The notes: generated by a model not told the origin, from the sequence alone. A stretch of 64,000 nt of DNA from Methylosinus sp. Sm6 (GCF_019802345.1 NZ_JAINDZ010000001.1:1-64000), one strand, 5' to 3'; shown: positions 8,119-17,719, counted from the first letter of the stretch. Made by a program: numbers and translations.

Positions 8119-8467
8119 CTATCCGGCTCCTGTTCCGAGCGGAGGACCATCCCCCGCTGACAGGCGCCCGACGTGTCGGACTGAGCGCTGCAATCACCGC
8201 GCAGGCGAAGCCGCAGCGGCGGCATGCTCGCATAGCCGACCCTTTACGGGTTGATGGCGACAAGCGATCAGTCGGACCAAGGATCAGCGCAGAAAAGCGG
8301 GGGTGGTACGCAACCAATGGGAGGCGACGGACTCGGAGTGCATTGCTTTAGGCGGATGACACATTGCAGCTTGCGCTCCAGTTGCCGTCGTTCGGCGAAA
8401 CCGCAAGATCGGTCGAGCAGGTTATGGCCATTAGCGACTAGCTAGTGCCGCCACGGAGGAAGGGACG
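8119..8467. other. Intergenic, no gene recognised
   Basis: About 350 bp between the divergent 55-codon gene and the AraC regulator. No convincing coding frame on either strand. It presumably holds both promoters. Confidence 0.4.
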
Positions 8468-9349
8468 ATGAAGGCGGCGCTTCAAAACTATCGTGCCCGG
8501 ATGCGGCGGGTGCTGGACTATATTGACCGGCATCTTGACGGTGATCTGGACCTGGAAACGCTAAGTCGAGTTGCGGCCTTTTCGAAGTTTCATTTCCACC
8601 GGCAGTTTGCGGCGACCTTCGGGTTATCCGTGCATCGCTATGTCCAGCTCGCCCGCATGAAGCGTGCTTCCTACCGGCTGGCCTATAGGGACGTCCAAGA
8701 CGTCACGGAGATAGCGATGGATGCCGGTTACGACGCGCCGGATGCCTTCGCCCGCGCCTTTCGGCAACGGTTCGGGCAATCGCCTTCGTCGTTCCGGAAA
8801 TCTCCCGGTTGGGGGCCGTGGCTTGCGGCCTTCGGGCCTCTCGACAACGCGAGGAGCAAGCTCATGCAGAAGACCTTTACCACGGACGACGTAACGATTC
8901 GCGATGTGCCCTCGACGCCGGTGGCAATCATGGAGCATCGGGGCGACCCGGCGACGCTCGGCGCCACCATCCAGCGGTTCATCGCATGGCGCAAGGCCGC
9001 TGGCCTGCACCCCAAGACCAGTCCGACCTTCAACGTCTGGCGTTCCGAGCGGCGTCCTGCCTCTCCTGCCGAATACAGCGAGGACCTTTGTGTCGGGACC
9101 GACCAACCGATCGAAGCGAACGGCGAAGAGATCAAAGCCGGCGTGATCCCCGGCGGACGTTGTGCGGTGCTGCGCGTCGTCGGCTACACCGACAATCTGG
9201 AGCCCGCCGCGCTCTATCTCTATCGCGACTGGCTGCCGGCCAGCGGCGAGGAAACCCGCGACTTCCCGATCTATTGCCAGCGGCTGAGCTTCTTCCCGGA
9301 GGTGCCAGAGCATGAGGCGGTCGCGGAACTGTTTTTGCCGCTGAAGTAG
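8468..9349 (+). CDS. AraC-family regulator with GyrI-like effector domain
   Basis: A 293-residue protein. Residues 8-110 are an AraC DNA-binding domain with two helix-turn-helix units: LETLSRVAAFSKFHFHRQF, then VTEIAMDAGYDAPDAFARAF and RQRFGQSPSSFRK. Residues from about 140 form a GyrI/SOUL-like ligand-binding domain (VTIRDVPSTPVAIMEHRG, GGRCAVLRVVGYTDNL, YQRLSFFPEVP-type end). This is the Rob/SoxS-like architecture that senses small amphipathic compounds and activates efflux or stress genes. AGGAAGGGACG precedes the ATG. No target gene is adjacent downstream because of the IS. Confidence 0.88.
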   Translation: MKAALQNYRARMRRVLDYIDRHLDGDLDLETLSRVAAFSKFHFHRQFAATFGLSVHRYVQLARMKRASYRLAYRDVQDVTEIAMDAGYDAPDAFARAFRQRFGQSPSSFRKSPGWGPWLAAFGPLDNARSKLMQKTFTTDDVTIRDVPSTPVAIMEHRGDPATLGATIQRFIAWRKAAGLHPKTSPTFNVWRSERRPASPAEYSEDLCVGTDQPIEANGEEIKAGVIPGGRCAVLRVVGYTDNLEPAALYLYRDWLPASGEETRDFPIYCQRLSFFPEVPEHEAVAELFLPLK

Positions 9350-9439
9350 CGCCCTCTGATGGCGACCTGTCCCTTCTGAACGCAAGAAGCGGGCAGGCCG
9401 CTGTCCACCATTTGTTGACGCCGGCATACTGGGCGGCGC

Positions 9440-11019
9440 TTACCAGGCTGTGTGAAAACCTCCTGAGTTTCGTTCCCAACGGGGCCCTTTTCCTCGCGCA
9501 TTTCACCAAATCAGTGTATAAATTTAAGTAGATAATTCAATGTGGAGCAGATATGAGCTACGTTACCGGAGCTGATCGGCATCAGTCAGCTTTCCTGCCG
9601 CCTGCCATCGAAGATTATGTTGAGAAAACTGCGCCCGTTCGAGTCATCGATGCTTTCGTCAATCAACTCGATTTCTCGGCTCTGGGTTTCGGACGGGCCA
9701 TTCCTGCGTCAATTGGTCGACCAGGCTACGATCCCAGAGACATGTTGAAGCTTTACGTCTACGGCTATCTCAACGAGGTCCGCTCCTCGCGACGACTGGA
9801 GCGCGAGTGCCGGCGAAATCTCGAACTGATGTGGCTCGTTCGCCGGCTGGCGCCAGATCACAAGACAATCGCGGACTTCAGGCGAGACAATGGAGCCGCG
9901 ATCGTCGGCGCCTGCCGCGCTTTTGTGCTTTTCTGCCGCGATCAGGGGCTTTTCGCCGCCAGGCTCCTAGCCATCGATGGCGCGAAGTTCCGTGCGGCGG
10001 CCAGCCCGATTCGCGTCATGGACCGACGCCGGATCGCAGAGGAGGCAGAAAAGGTCGACGCTCGTATCGCGAGTTACCTTACCGACCTCGACAAGACAGA
10101 CGCGAACGAACCTGCCGACGATCCCGGCGCGACCGCAAAGGCGATCGTGGCGCTGAAAGAGCGTCGAGTCGACCTGGATCTACTGTCGGCGCGTCTCGAT
10201 CAGGACGCGCGCAGCTTGGTTGTCGATGGCGAGCTCGACGCGCGGCCGATGGGGTTCGGCCGAGGCGGGAAGCCGCCGTCATACAATGTCCAGACCGCGG
10301 TCGACGCCGACACCGGCTTCATCGTCCATCACGAAGTCACAGACGAAGTGAACGACACGCGCATGCTTCACCCGATCGCAAAAGCCGCGCGCGATCTGCT
10401 CGAACGAGAAGAGCTGATCGTCGTGGCCGATACGGGCTACTCTAATGGCAACGCAGCAGCGGCCTGCGAAGCTGATGGCATCACCGCCTGCGTCGCGGCC
10501 AAGCGTTCGGTCAACAATCGTGGCGACGGCACTCAGTTCGATCGTGCCGACTTCACATACGACGCGGCTCACGATCAATACACTTGCCCTGAGGGACGCC
10601 TGTTGCGGCGCAAAGGCGGCGTCAATCGAAACGGCTACTACTATGTGTCGAAGGATTGCTCGAACTGCGCACTGAAACCGCGCTGCACTCAGGCGGAGGT
10701 TCGCTGGGTCAGTCGGCACCAACACGAAGATGCTCTGGAGAGAATGTCGGCGCGCGTCGTTGCCGATCCGGGGCTAATGCGGCGGCGACGATGTTCAGTG
10801 GAGCATCCGTTCGGAACGATGAAGCGAATGATGTCGGGCCGATTCCTGACCCGAGGCCTTCCGGCGACGAGAACGGAAATGGCGCTCTCCGTTCTGGCCT
10901 ACAACATGATCCGGAGCATCAATCTTCGGGCACAGGCGAGCTGAGGAATAGAGTTGGTTCACGGCCGAAGGAGCCTCGTCGATGCCGAGGCTCCCCCGAG
11001 TTTTCACACAGCCTGTTAC
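9440..11019. mobile_element. IS1182-like insertion sequence with TTAC target duplication
   Basis: The element itself spans 9444-11015 (1572 bp). The ends are a perfect 16-bp inverted repeat: CAGGCTGTGTGAAAAC at 9444-9459 and its complement at 11000-11015. TTAC flanks both sides (9440-9443 and 11016-11019), a 4-bp target duplication. It carries one intact transposase gene on the plus strand. The intact repeats, transposase and duplication indicate a recent insertion. The duplicated TTA supplies the stop codon of the adjacent DUF2493 gene. Confidence 0.9.
9553..10944 (+). CDS. IS1182-family transposase
   Basis: A 463-residue DDE transposase. The N-terminal domain reads YVEKTAPVRVIDAFVNQLD, then GRPGYDPRDMLKLYVYGYL and RLAPDHKTIADFRRDN, diagnostic of the IS1182/IS5-superfamily. 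The first catalytic Asp is in LLAIDGAKF, the second in IVVADTGYSNG, and the Glu probably in CSVEHPFGTMK. A Cys-rich insert CSNCALKPRCT precedes the last motif. The length is full for the family and the frame is uninterrupted, so the element is probably active. Confidence 0.93.
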   Translation: MSYVTGADRHQSAFLPPAIEDYVEKTAPVRVIDAFVNQLDFSALGFGRAIPASIGRPGYDPRDMLKLYVYGYLNEVRSSRRLERECRRNLELMWLVRRLAPDHKTIADFRRDNGAAIVGACRAFVLFCRDQGLFAARLLAIDGAKFRAAASPIRVMDRRRIAEEAEKVDARIASYLTDLDKTDANEPADDPGATAKAIVALKERRVDLDLLSARLDQDARSLVVDGELDARPMGFGRGGKPPSYNVQTAVDADTGFIVHHEVTDEVNDTRMLHPIAKAARDLLEREELIVVADTGYSNGNAAAACEADGITACVAAKRSVNNRGDGTQFDRADFTYDAAHDQYTCPEGRLLRRKGGVNRNGYYYVSKDCSNCALKPRCTQAEVRWVSRHQHEDALERMSARVVADPGLMRRRRCSVEHPFGTMKRMMSGRFLTRGLPATRTEMALSVLAYNMIRSINLRAQAS

Positions 11020-11942
11020 GCGCCGCCGAACTTCCAGACCGGGATGCCGAGCTTCCTGGCCTTGTCTGCGAGGTTGTCGTTGATGCCTGTGCCCGGGAAG
11101 TGCATCACGCCCTTCGGCACGATCTCCAGGATATCGTCGTTGCGCTTGAACGGCGCTGCCCGGCCGTGCTTCGTCCAGTCGGGGGCGAAGCCGATCTGCG
11201 ACACGTTGCGGTTCTTCGCCCAGAGCGAAGCGATCTTCTCGGCACCCTTCGGCGACTTGCCGTGGATCAGCACCATATCCGGATGCTTCTCACGCACCTG
11301 GTCGAGCTTGGCCCAGATCAGCCGGTGATCGTTGAAGTCGAGCCCGCCGGTGACAACGATCTTCGGACCGGGAGGCAGAAGGATTTCTTGCTCGGCTCGC
11401 TTCTTCGCCATTAGGAAGTCGCGACTGTCGATCATCGCCGAGGTGAGATTGCGATGGTTGACCATGGAGCCGCTGCGCGGGAGCCAAGGCTTGCCCACCT
11501 GGCGCTCGTAGTGTTCTGCGGCCTGATCGCGCATCAGCTCGAAAGCATCGCGTCGCTCGAGGAGGGTCTGCCCTTCGGCGGTGAGGCGTTCGAGTTCGAC
11601 TGACTTGACCTCGCTGCCATCCTGTTCGCGTTGGCTCCTGCGCTGCGCCTGCTCGTTGTCGTCCAGCTCGTGTTCGATTCGGCCGGTGGCGCGGTGGAAC
11701 AGATTGACGGTCGACCAGAGGAGATCGTCGAGGTCGGGTTCGAGGCGTGTGTCCTCAAGCGTCGAGACCAGGGCGTCGAAGATGTCGGCGATGGCGCCGG
11801 CGACGCGGTTGCCTTCGGGCAGAGGCCGGGGATCGGGTTCGTCGGCGAAGGGACGATGGCCGTAGAGCTGAAGCTCCTGAAGAACATGGTCGGTTGGGGA
11901 GGATGAGCTGTGGTGCGGTTCGTGGTCGTCGTGCTCGCTCAT
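11016..11942 (-). CDS. DUF2493 (SLOG/YspA-like) protein
   Basis: A 308-residue protein. The N-terminal half is acidic and rich in His/Asp (MSEHDDHEPHH). The C-terminal DUF2493 domain, about residues 195-305, begins KIVVTGGLDFNDHRLIW and contains VLIHGKSPKGAEKIAS and GVMHFPGTGINDNLADKA. This is a Rossmann-like SLOG fold thought to bind nucleotide-type ligands. The family is common on alphaproteobacterial plasmids and ICEs; its role is unknown. ATG at 11942 is preferred to 11999 because GGAG lies 8 nt before it. The TAA stop falls exactly at the edge of the IS1182 target duplication, so the protein is intact. Confidence 0.85.
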   Translation of the reverse strand: MSEHDDHEPHHSSSSPTDHVLQELQLYGHRPFADEPDPRPLPEGNRVAGAIADIFDALVSTLEDTRLEPDLDDLLWSTVNLFHRATGRIEHELDDNEQAQRRSQREQDGSEVKSVELERLTAEGQTLLERRDAFELMRDQAAEHYERQVGKPWLPRSGSMVNHRNLTSAMIDSRDFLMAKKRAEQEILLPPGPKIVVTGGLDFNDHRLIWAKLDQVREKHPDMVLIHGKSPKGAEKIASLWAKNRNVSQIGFAPDWTKHGRAAPFKRNDDILEIVPKGVMHFPGTGINDNLADKARKLGIPVWKFGGA

Positions 11943-12048
11943 GGGATGCTCCGTCGGTTGGACCGCGACCGTCGCGGCCTTCATGGCGACGAAGCCCACG
12001 GGCGGGACGGGCCGACAGCCCGAGCAAGGCGAGGGCCTTGATGGCTAA

Positions 12049-12112
12049 GGCCGACTATTTTGATTCGCGATGGAAAGCGCTCCCTTGGGAGCGCGCCGGA
12101 AAATAGTCGGCC
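12049..12112. repeat. Nested 64-bp cruciform-like inverted repeat
   Basis: A 13-bp perfect outer repeat (GGCCGACTATTTT at 12049-12061, complement at 12100-12112) encloses an 8-bp inner repeat (GCGCTCCC at 12077-12084, complement at 12087-12094). It lies between the toprim gene and the DUF2493 gene. As RNA it would form a long hairpin; as DNA it could be a protein-binding or nicking site. Confidence 0.65.
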
Positions 12113-12243
12113 GCCGCCATTGTCGGGCCGGCCCGTTTGTGGGCCGATCGCCCTCTCGAAGGCCGAGGCGCGGTCCTCTCCGAGGGTCGAAGCATCCGGG
12201 CGGGCATGACAGCCGCCCGCCGCCGCCCGCTCACCTTTGCCGG

Positions 12244-13284
12244 CTATGTCGCGAGGACCATGAAGCCTGCGACGTCCTGGGGCGCGAGCTGCACCCGAAT
12301 ACCAGCCCGAAGTGCGCCGATGCCGAGCGTTCGAAGATCTTCGTTGAAGTCTCCGAGTGCTGGCGAGAGCGGAATAGCCTCGATCCCGTCCGCGTTCGCC
12401 CGTTCGATCAGGCTATCCCTCGCTCCGTCACCGGCCGGATCGTTGTCACGGACGATGTAGAGCCGCCGCAACGTGACCGGGAACAGGATGGCGGCGAGGT
12501 GTGCAGCCGAAAGCGCGGGCGCCATCGGCATTTCGGGCAGAACCTGCCGAAGCGACAGCATCGTCTCGATGCCTTCGCCGGCCGCCATCACGTCGCCCGG
12601 CGTTCCAAAGCGGACCGCGTGACCGAGCAGGTCGCCCATCGCCTTTCGCTGCGTGTCGATCGGCGCCTTGCGGGAGCCGTCAGGCGCCAGCCAGGTGCGA
12701 TGCGCGCCAGTGATCCGCCCGCCGAGGTCGGTGACGGCGGCGATCATGGCAGGCCAGATCTCGGTCGGGCTGTGCTCGTCCGGTCGATAGTAGCAGCGTG
12801 GATGGAAGCGCAGGCTTGCGGTTCCGTGCAAAGCCGTAATGCCGCGAGTGCGGAGATACGTCTCTACGAGCGAGCCCGCGATCGGTTGCGACATGGCGAA
12901 TAATCGGCGAGCCGCTTCGGTCGAGCCCGCCGGCGCCGGAGTCGCATTTCGCCTCCGTGCGATCTGCTCCGGTTCGGGATGCGGCAGGCTGAGAAAGGTC
13001 CGCGCTTCCTCGACGATATTGGCGAAGTCGATCAGGCCGAGCGTCTCGCGGATCACGTCGAGCAGGTCGCCATGTTCGCCGGTGGCGGCGTCGGTCCATT
13101 TGCCTGCCGGACCTTTCGGGGAATCCTTCAGCCGGACGAACATCGAGCGGCCGGCTGAATTGCGAACGTCGCCCACCTGCCAGTAGTTGCCCTGGCGGCG
13201 GCCGTTGGAAAGATAATGGCGGCATACCGCCTCGGCCTGTCGGCCGAGTCGATGCGCCAGGTCGGAAGCGTCGCGGCGAGACAT
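12244..13284 (-). CDS. Toprim/DUF7146-type primase-like protein
   Basis: A 346-residue protein starting MSRRDASDLAHRLGRQ. The N-terminal region reads CRHYLSNGRRQGNYWQVGD, then GKWTDAATGEHGDLLD, the layout of phage/plasmid primases that bind DNA. The toprim-like core has VMAAGEGIETMLSLRQVLP (Glu motif) and LYIVRDNDPAGDGARD (DxD motif), the metal-binding residues. Its ATG overlaps the TAA of the upstream methylase/helicase gene by one base (TAATG), a strong sign of translational coupling. It probably acts in plasmid or element DNA metabolism. Enzymatic activity is inferred, not shown. Confidence 0.82.
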   Translation of the reverse strand: MSRRDASDLAHRLGRQAEAVCRHYLSNGRRQGNYWQVGDVRNSAGRSMFVRLKDSPKGPAGKWTDAATGEHGDLLDVIRETLGLIDFANIVEEARTFLSLPHPEPEQIARRRNATPAPAGSTEAARRLFAMSQPIAGSLVETYLRTRGITALHGTASLRFHPRCYYRPDEHSPTEIWPAMIAAVTDLGGRITGAHRTWLAPDGSRKAPIDTQRKAMGDLLGHAVRFGTPGDVMAAGEGIETMLSLRQVLPEMPMAPALSAAHLAAILFPVTLRRLYIVRDNDPAGDGARDSLIERANADGIEAIPLSPALGDFNEDLRTLGIGALRAGIRVQLAPQDVAGFMVLAT

Positions 13285-16200
13285 TACGCAGGCTCCCGCT
13301 CGGAGATGCGCTCGATCGGATAAGTGTCGAGCAGCTTGCCGAGAACGACAGGACCAGTCGTGTCCACGGGGATGAAGAAGCGGAGCTTCCACGAGATGAT
13401 CTCGCTGAAGAGGCCATAGGCGCGCAGCCGGTCCCGCATTGCTTCGGTAAAGCCGGACAGCTCGATGCGATGCACGCCCATGACGCGCACGCGGCGAAGC
13501 TGGAGCCCTTCGGCGAGGTCGAGAATCGTCTGGCCGTCTGACAGGGCTGCATAGGCGTCATCCGCGGTCAGGCTGGATGCGCCTGTCGCCGTGGCGTTTG
13601 CCACCCAGGCCGGTGAGACACGTCGGCCGATGATGCGCTCGCCGTCATCCGTCTGAAGGCGATAAACTCGCGTCGATTCGTCCGGCAGCCGCTTCCACAC
13701 CGGCAGCAAGAGACCGGCGACGACATGGAGAGTGCTGTCGGTAAATGCCGGCACCTCGGAGGCCTCGCGGCTCCAGGCTGCGGCGAACGAGTCGCGGTCA
13801 GCCTTCTGCCAATGGCTTTCCGCCATCATCTTAAGCGAAGCGTGATGGTGCTCCATTGGGCGGATCAGCCGGATGCGGCGCTCGATCTCGCCATGATCGA
13901 GCATGACGCTCGGCGCAGGGATCTGCACGGCGGCGCGACCGGAGCGTTCGTTCACCAGCAGGACTGCGCCCGGATCGGAGAGATAGTCGAGCGCGCCGGC
14001 GAGCGTGACGGGGTGATTGCGCCGTCGCTCGGTGATGGTCAGCAAACGAGTCTCCGCGCCCGTCGTCGGATGGGTGTAGATCGTCCGCCGGCCGGTGACG
14101 ACGAAGCTCTCCGCTGTCAGCGTCTCCAGCCCCACGTCATAGACGCCGCTGGCGATGGCGCCCGCGATTTTCGCATCAAGGAGCTGCTCGAAGGCGGTGA
14201 ATAGGATGCCCTGCAACTCGATGGTCAGCGCTAGCAGCCGATTGAGAAAGGTAGTGATCGGCGGCAGCTCATCTTTGATGCCGTTGGAATCCATCAGCGA
14301 GAGGCCGGTGGCGGACTCGAAACGCTGAAGCGAGCACCCTTCGATCTTGCCGCGCACGAGCAGAAGATAGAGCTGTCGCAAGGCGTGACGCGCGTAGTGC
14401 GATTCCAGATTGTCCTCGGGCCGGAACAGGCCCTGGCCGCCGGTCTGGCGCTGCCCGCGGGTGATTGCGCCCAAAGTGTCGAGACGGCGCGCGATTGTGC
14501 TGAGGAAGCGCTTTTCCGCTTTCACATTGGTCGCGATCGGCCTGAACAAGGGCGGCTGCGCCTGGTTCGTCCGGTTGGTGCGCCCGAGCCCCTGAATGGC
14601 GGTGTCCGCCTTCCAGCCCGGTTCGAGCAGATAGTGGACGCGCAGGCGCTGATTCCGTGCCGAGAGTTCGGCATGGTAGCTGCGCCCGGTTCCGCCGGCG
14701 TCGCTGAACACCAGCACGCGCTTCAGATCGTTCATGAAAGCGGCCGTCTCCGCGAGGTTTGCGGATGGCGCGCGGTTTTCGACAACAAGACGGTCGCCCT
14801 TGCGCACGATGCGGCGGGAGCGCCCCGTCACCTCTGCCACCATATCCGTGCCAAACCGCTGGACGATCTGATCCAGTGCGCCGGGCACGGGCGGCAGAGA
14901 GGCGAGATGCTCGATCAGCTCGTCGCGTCGTGCGACCGCTTCGCGGCTCTCGACAGGCTGGCCGTCGCGATAGACGGGCCGCGACGACAGATTGCCCTCG
15001 CCGTCGGTGAACGGCTCATAGAGCTGCACCGGGAAGGAATGGGCGAGATAGTCCAGCACATATTCCCGCGGCGTGATGTCGACGCGAACGTCGTTCCATT
15101 CCTCGGTCGGGATCTCGGCAAGACGGCGCTCCATCAGGGCTTCGCCCGTCGAGACGATCTGGATGACGGCGGAATGGCCGTCGGCCAGGTCCTGCTCGAT
15201 CGAGCGGATCAGGGTCGGCGTTTTCATGCTGGTGAGCAGATGTCCGAAGAAGCGTTGCTTCGCGCTCTCAAAGGCCGAGCGTGCAGCCGACTTCGCCTGC
15301 CGGTTCAGCGTGCCGCCGTCGCCGGTGATGTTGGCCGCTTGCATCGCCGCGCCGAGATGGTTGTGGATGATCGAGAACGCCCCGGCATAGGCGTCATAGA
15401 TGTGCCGCTGCTCCTCCGTGAGCGGGTGCTCGACCAGCTCGTATTCGACGCCATCATAGGAGAGTGAGCGGGCCGCGTAGAGTCCGAGCGACCGCAGGTC
15501 ACGGGCCAGCACCTCCATCGCCGCCACACCGCCATCCTCGATCGCCTCGACGAACTCGGCGCGGTTGGCGAAGGGAAAGTCCTCCCCGCCCCAAAGGCCG
15601 AGCCGCTGCGCATAGGCAAGGTTGTGAACCGTGGTGGCGCCGGTGGCGGAAACATAGACAATACGGGCGTTAGCAAGCGCGTGCTGGAGGCGGAGCCCCG
15701 CACGCCCCTGTTGGGAGGGAGCGAGATCGCCCCGTTCCCCTTTGCCGCCGCCGGCGTTCTGCATCGCATGGCTCTCGTCGAAAATGATCACTCCATCGGA
15801 GTCGGAGCCCAACCATTCGACGATCTGCCGGACGCGCGAAACCTTCTCCCCGCGGTCGTCGGACCGTAGCGTGGCATAGGTTGTAAATAGGATGCCCTCC
15901 TGAAGGGTGATGGGCTTGCCCTGCGGGAAGCGCGACAGGGGCGTGATCAGCAGGCGCTCCATTCCGAGTGCCGACCAATCGCGCTGCGCGTCCTCGAGCA
16001 GCTTGTCGGACTTGGATATCCAGACGGCCTTGCGGCGTCCCCTCATCCAGTTGTCGAGGATGATGCCGGCCGACTGACGGCCTTTGCCCGCGCCCGTCCC
16101 GTCGCCGAGCATGAAGCCACGACGGAAGCGGACGGCGCCAGCCGCGCTTTCGGCGGCGGCGGAAACGAGGTCGAAAGTCTCGTCTACCGTCCACGAGCCA

Positions 16201-17597
16201 GCGAGGAACTCGCCATGCGCTTCGCCGGCATAGATGATGGTCTCGAGCTGGGCGTCGGAGAGCACGCCGTTGCGGACGATGTTCGCCGGCAGCATCGGCC
16301 GATAGCTCGGTTTGGGCGGCGCGACCGACGCCATCGCGGCAGACTGCACAAGCTTGGTCGGATGGGCCTGGGCGCCGGGGATGCGGATCGACTGAAGCGT
16401 ATATTCTTCATAGATCGCGTCGGTCAGCCGCGCGCCTTCCGGCGGCGTCCAATCCACGGCCTCATAGGCGAGTTCGACACCCTCGGGATCGATGGAGGCA
16501 AGTCCCGCCGGACCCACTGTTGCGCTGCGTGCGAGGTATCCGCGCACGGTGTGGAGTGCCTGACGCTCGATGGAGGCGGCGGTCATCGGTCGCGTGACGG
16601 CCATGCGCGGCGGCACCTGCGCCTCGACCCAGCCGAGCAGCGTGGCGACGTCCGGCGCGATGCCGGGTGATGTCGGAAACGCGGCCGGATCGGCGGCGGG
16701 TCGCTTGTCGATGACGGTGATCCGCGTATCGATGGTCGTGCCGTGCTTGGCATAGACCGCGCCGCCGATCGCTGCGGTGAAGACGACGGTGCCGCGTTCC
16801 TGAAGGTGGGCGAAAGCATCACGCCAGGCCGGGAAGTCCGGTCCGAAATTGGCGCCGGTGATCGTGACCAGGCGCCCGCCATTGACGAGGCGAGCCAGCG
16901 CCGAGGCGACATGGCGATAGGTGGCGTCGGCGACGCGGCCGGAGACGTTCGCCATCGCCGAGAATGGCGGGTTCATCAGGATGACGGAGGGCAAGGCGCC
17001 CGGCGTCAGATGATCGTCGATCTGGGCCGCGTCGAAGCGAGTGAGTTTGCAAGCCGGAAAGAGAACGGCGAGCAGATCGGCGCGGGTCTCGGCCAGCTCG
17101 TTGAGGAGAAGCGCGCCGCCGGTGATCTCGGCAAGAATGGCGAGCAGGCCCGTGCCGGCCGATGGCTCCAGCACGATGTCGTTCGGCGTGATCGCAGCCG
17201 CCGCTACCGCCGCGAGGCCCAGCGGAACGGGAGTCGAGAACTGCTGAAGCGCCTGGCTCTCTTCCGAGCGACGGGTGTGTGTCGGAAGGAGGCCGGTGAT
17301 TTTCGTGAGTGCGGAAAGCCGTGCTGCCGGAGACGCGGCTTTGCGGAAAAGCGCGCGTCCGTATTTGCGGAGGAACAGGACGGTCGCGACCTCGCAGGCG
17401 TCGTAGGCCGTTTTCCAGTCCCAGGCGCCGGAGGCGTCGGATGCGCCGAACGCCGCTTCCATCGCGGCGCGCAGGATCGCGGCGTCGACGCGCTCGCCGC
17501 GTTCGAGATGACCGAGAAGGTGATGGGCGGCCGCAACGACAGCGGACGCATGGGCAACGGGCACGACCGGAGCGGTCGCGGACGACATGATGTTCAT
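13284..17597 (-). CDS. N6-methylase/strawberry-notch helicase fusion protein
   Basis: About 1437 residues. The N-terminal third is a SAM-dependent methylase: LEPSAGTGLLAILAE (motif I) and VILMNPPFSAM (NPPF, typical of adenine N6 methylases). The middle is a superfamily 2 helicase of the strawberry-notch type: LGDGTGAGKGRQSAG (Walker A), VIIFDESHAMQ (Walker B), VYVSATGATT (motif III) and GLGRTNRTNQ (motif VI). A C-terminal SBNO-like region follows. Such giant proteins are carried by alphaproteobacterial plasmids, ICEs and phages and probably modify or protect the element's DNA. ATG 17597 (MNIMSSATAP) is chosen over 17657 because GAAGG precedes it. It is coupled to the downstream toprim gene. 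Confidence 0.88.
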   Translation of the reverse strand: MNIMSSATAPVVPVAHASAVVAAAHHLLGHLERGERVDAAILRAAMEAAFGASDASGAWDWKTAYDACEVATVLFLRKYGRALFRKAASPAARLSALTKITGLLPTHTRRSEESQALQQFSTPVPLGLAAVAAAAITPNDIVLEPSAGTGLLAILAEITGGALLLNELAETRADLLAVLFPACKLTRFDAAQIDDHLTPGALPSVILMNPPFSAMANVSGRVADATYRHVASALARLVNGGRLVTITGANFGPDFPAWRDAFAHLQERGTVVFTAAIGGAVYAKHGTTIDTRITVIDKRPAADPAAFPTSPGIAPDVATLLGWVEAQVPPRMAVTRPMTAASIERQALHTVRGYLARSATVGPAGLASIDPEGVELAYEAVDWTPPEGARLTDAIYEEYTLQSIRIPGAQAHPTKLVQSAAMASVAPPKPSYRPMLPANIVRNGVLSDAQLETIIYAGEAHGEFLAGSWTVDETFDLVSAAAESAAGAVRFRRGFMLGDGTGAGKGRQSAGIILDNWMRGRRKAVWISKSDKLLEDAQRDWSALGMERLLITPLSRFPQGKPITLQEGILFTTYATLRSDDRGEKVSRVRQIVEWLGSDSDGVIIFDESHAMQNAGGGKGERGDLAPSQQGRAGLRLQHALANARIVYVSATGATTVHNLAYAQRLGLWGGEDFPFANRAEFVEAIEDGGVAAMEVLARDLRSLGLYAARSLSYDGVEYELVEHPLTEEQRHIYDAYAGAFSIIHNHLGAAMQAANITGDGGTLNRQAKSAARSAFESAKQRFFGHLLTSMKTPTLIRSIEQDLADGHSAVIQIVSTGEALMERRLAEIPTEEWNDVRVDITPREYVLDYLAHSFPVQLYEPFTDGEGNLSSRPVYRDGQPVESREAVARRDELIEHLASLPPVPGALDQIVQRFGTDMVAEVTGRSRRIVRKGDRLVVENRAPSANLAETAAFMNDLKRVLVFSDAGGTGRSYHAELSARNQRLRVHYLLEPGWKADTAIQGLGRTNRTNQAQPPLFRPIATNVKAEKRFLSTIARRLDTLGAITRGQRQTGGQGLFRPEDNLESHYARHALRQLYLLLVRGKIEGCSLQRFESATGLSLMDSNGIKDELPPITTFLNRLLALTIELQGILFTAFEQLLDAKIAGAIASGVYDVGLETLTAESFVVTGRRTIYTHPTTGAETRLLTITERRRNHPVTLAGALDYLSDPGAVLLVNERSGRAAVQIPAPSVMLDHGEIERRIRLIRPMEHHHASLKMMAESHWQKADRDSFAAAWSREASEVPAFTDSTLHVVAGLLLPVWKRLPDESTRVYRLQTDDGERIIGRRVSPAWVANATATGASSLTADDAYAALSDGQTILDLAEGLQLRRVRVMGVHRIELSGFTEAMRDRLRAYGLFSEIISWKLRFFIPVDTTGPVVLGKLLDTYPIERISEREPA

Positions 17598-17692
17598 GAG
17601 GGGAGCCTTCAGGAGAGCCGGAACGGGAAAGCCCGGACAGCGCTCTCTCTCGACCACCCGGACTCATCCCGTCCCGGCGGGCCTCTCACTCT
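17598..17692 (-). ncRNA. Conserved 5' leader element, copy A
   Basis: Upstream of the methylase/helicase gene the minus strand carries AGAGTGAGAG (17683-17692), GACGGGATGAG, a GAGAGAGAG tract and CCCGTT before the ATG. The same order occurs upstream of the ParB-like and ArdC genes. The decamer-to-ATG distance is 86 nt, against 74 and 73 in the other two. This copy is the most diverged and its inner stem is weak. Confidence 0.5.
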
Positions 17693-17719
17693 CAAGTCGC
17701 GGCGATAGCCGGCACGAAG

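Noticed and set aside
14385-15467. Long plus-strand open frames opposite the methylase-helicase gene
   Set aside because: Antisense shadow of a gene with intact methylase and helicase motifs; composition is not protein-like.
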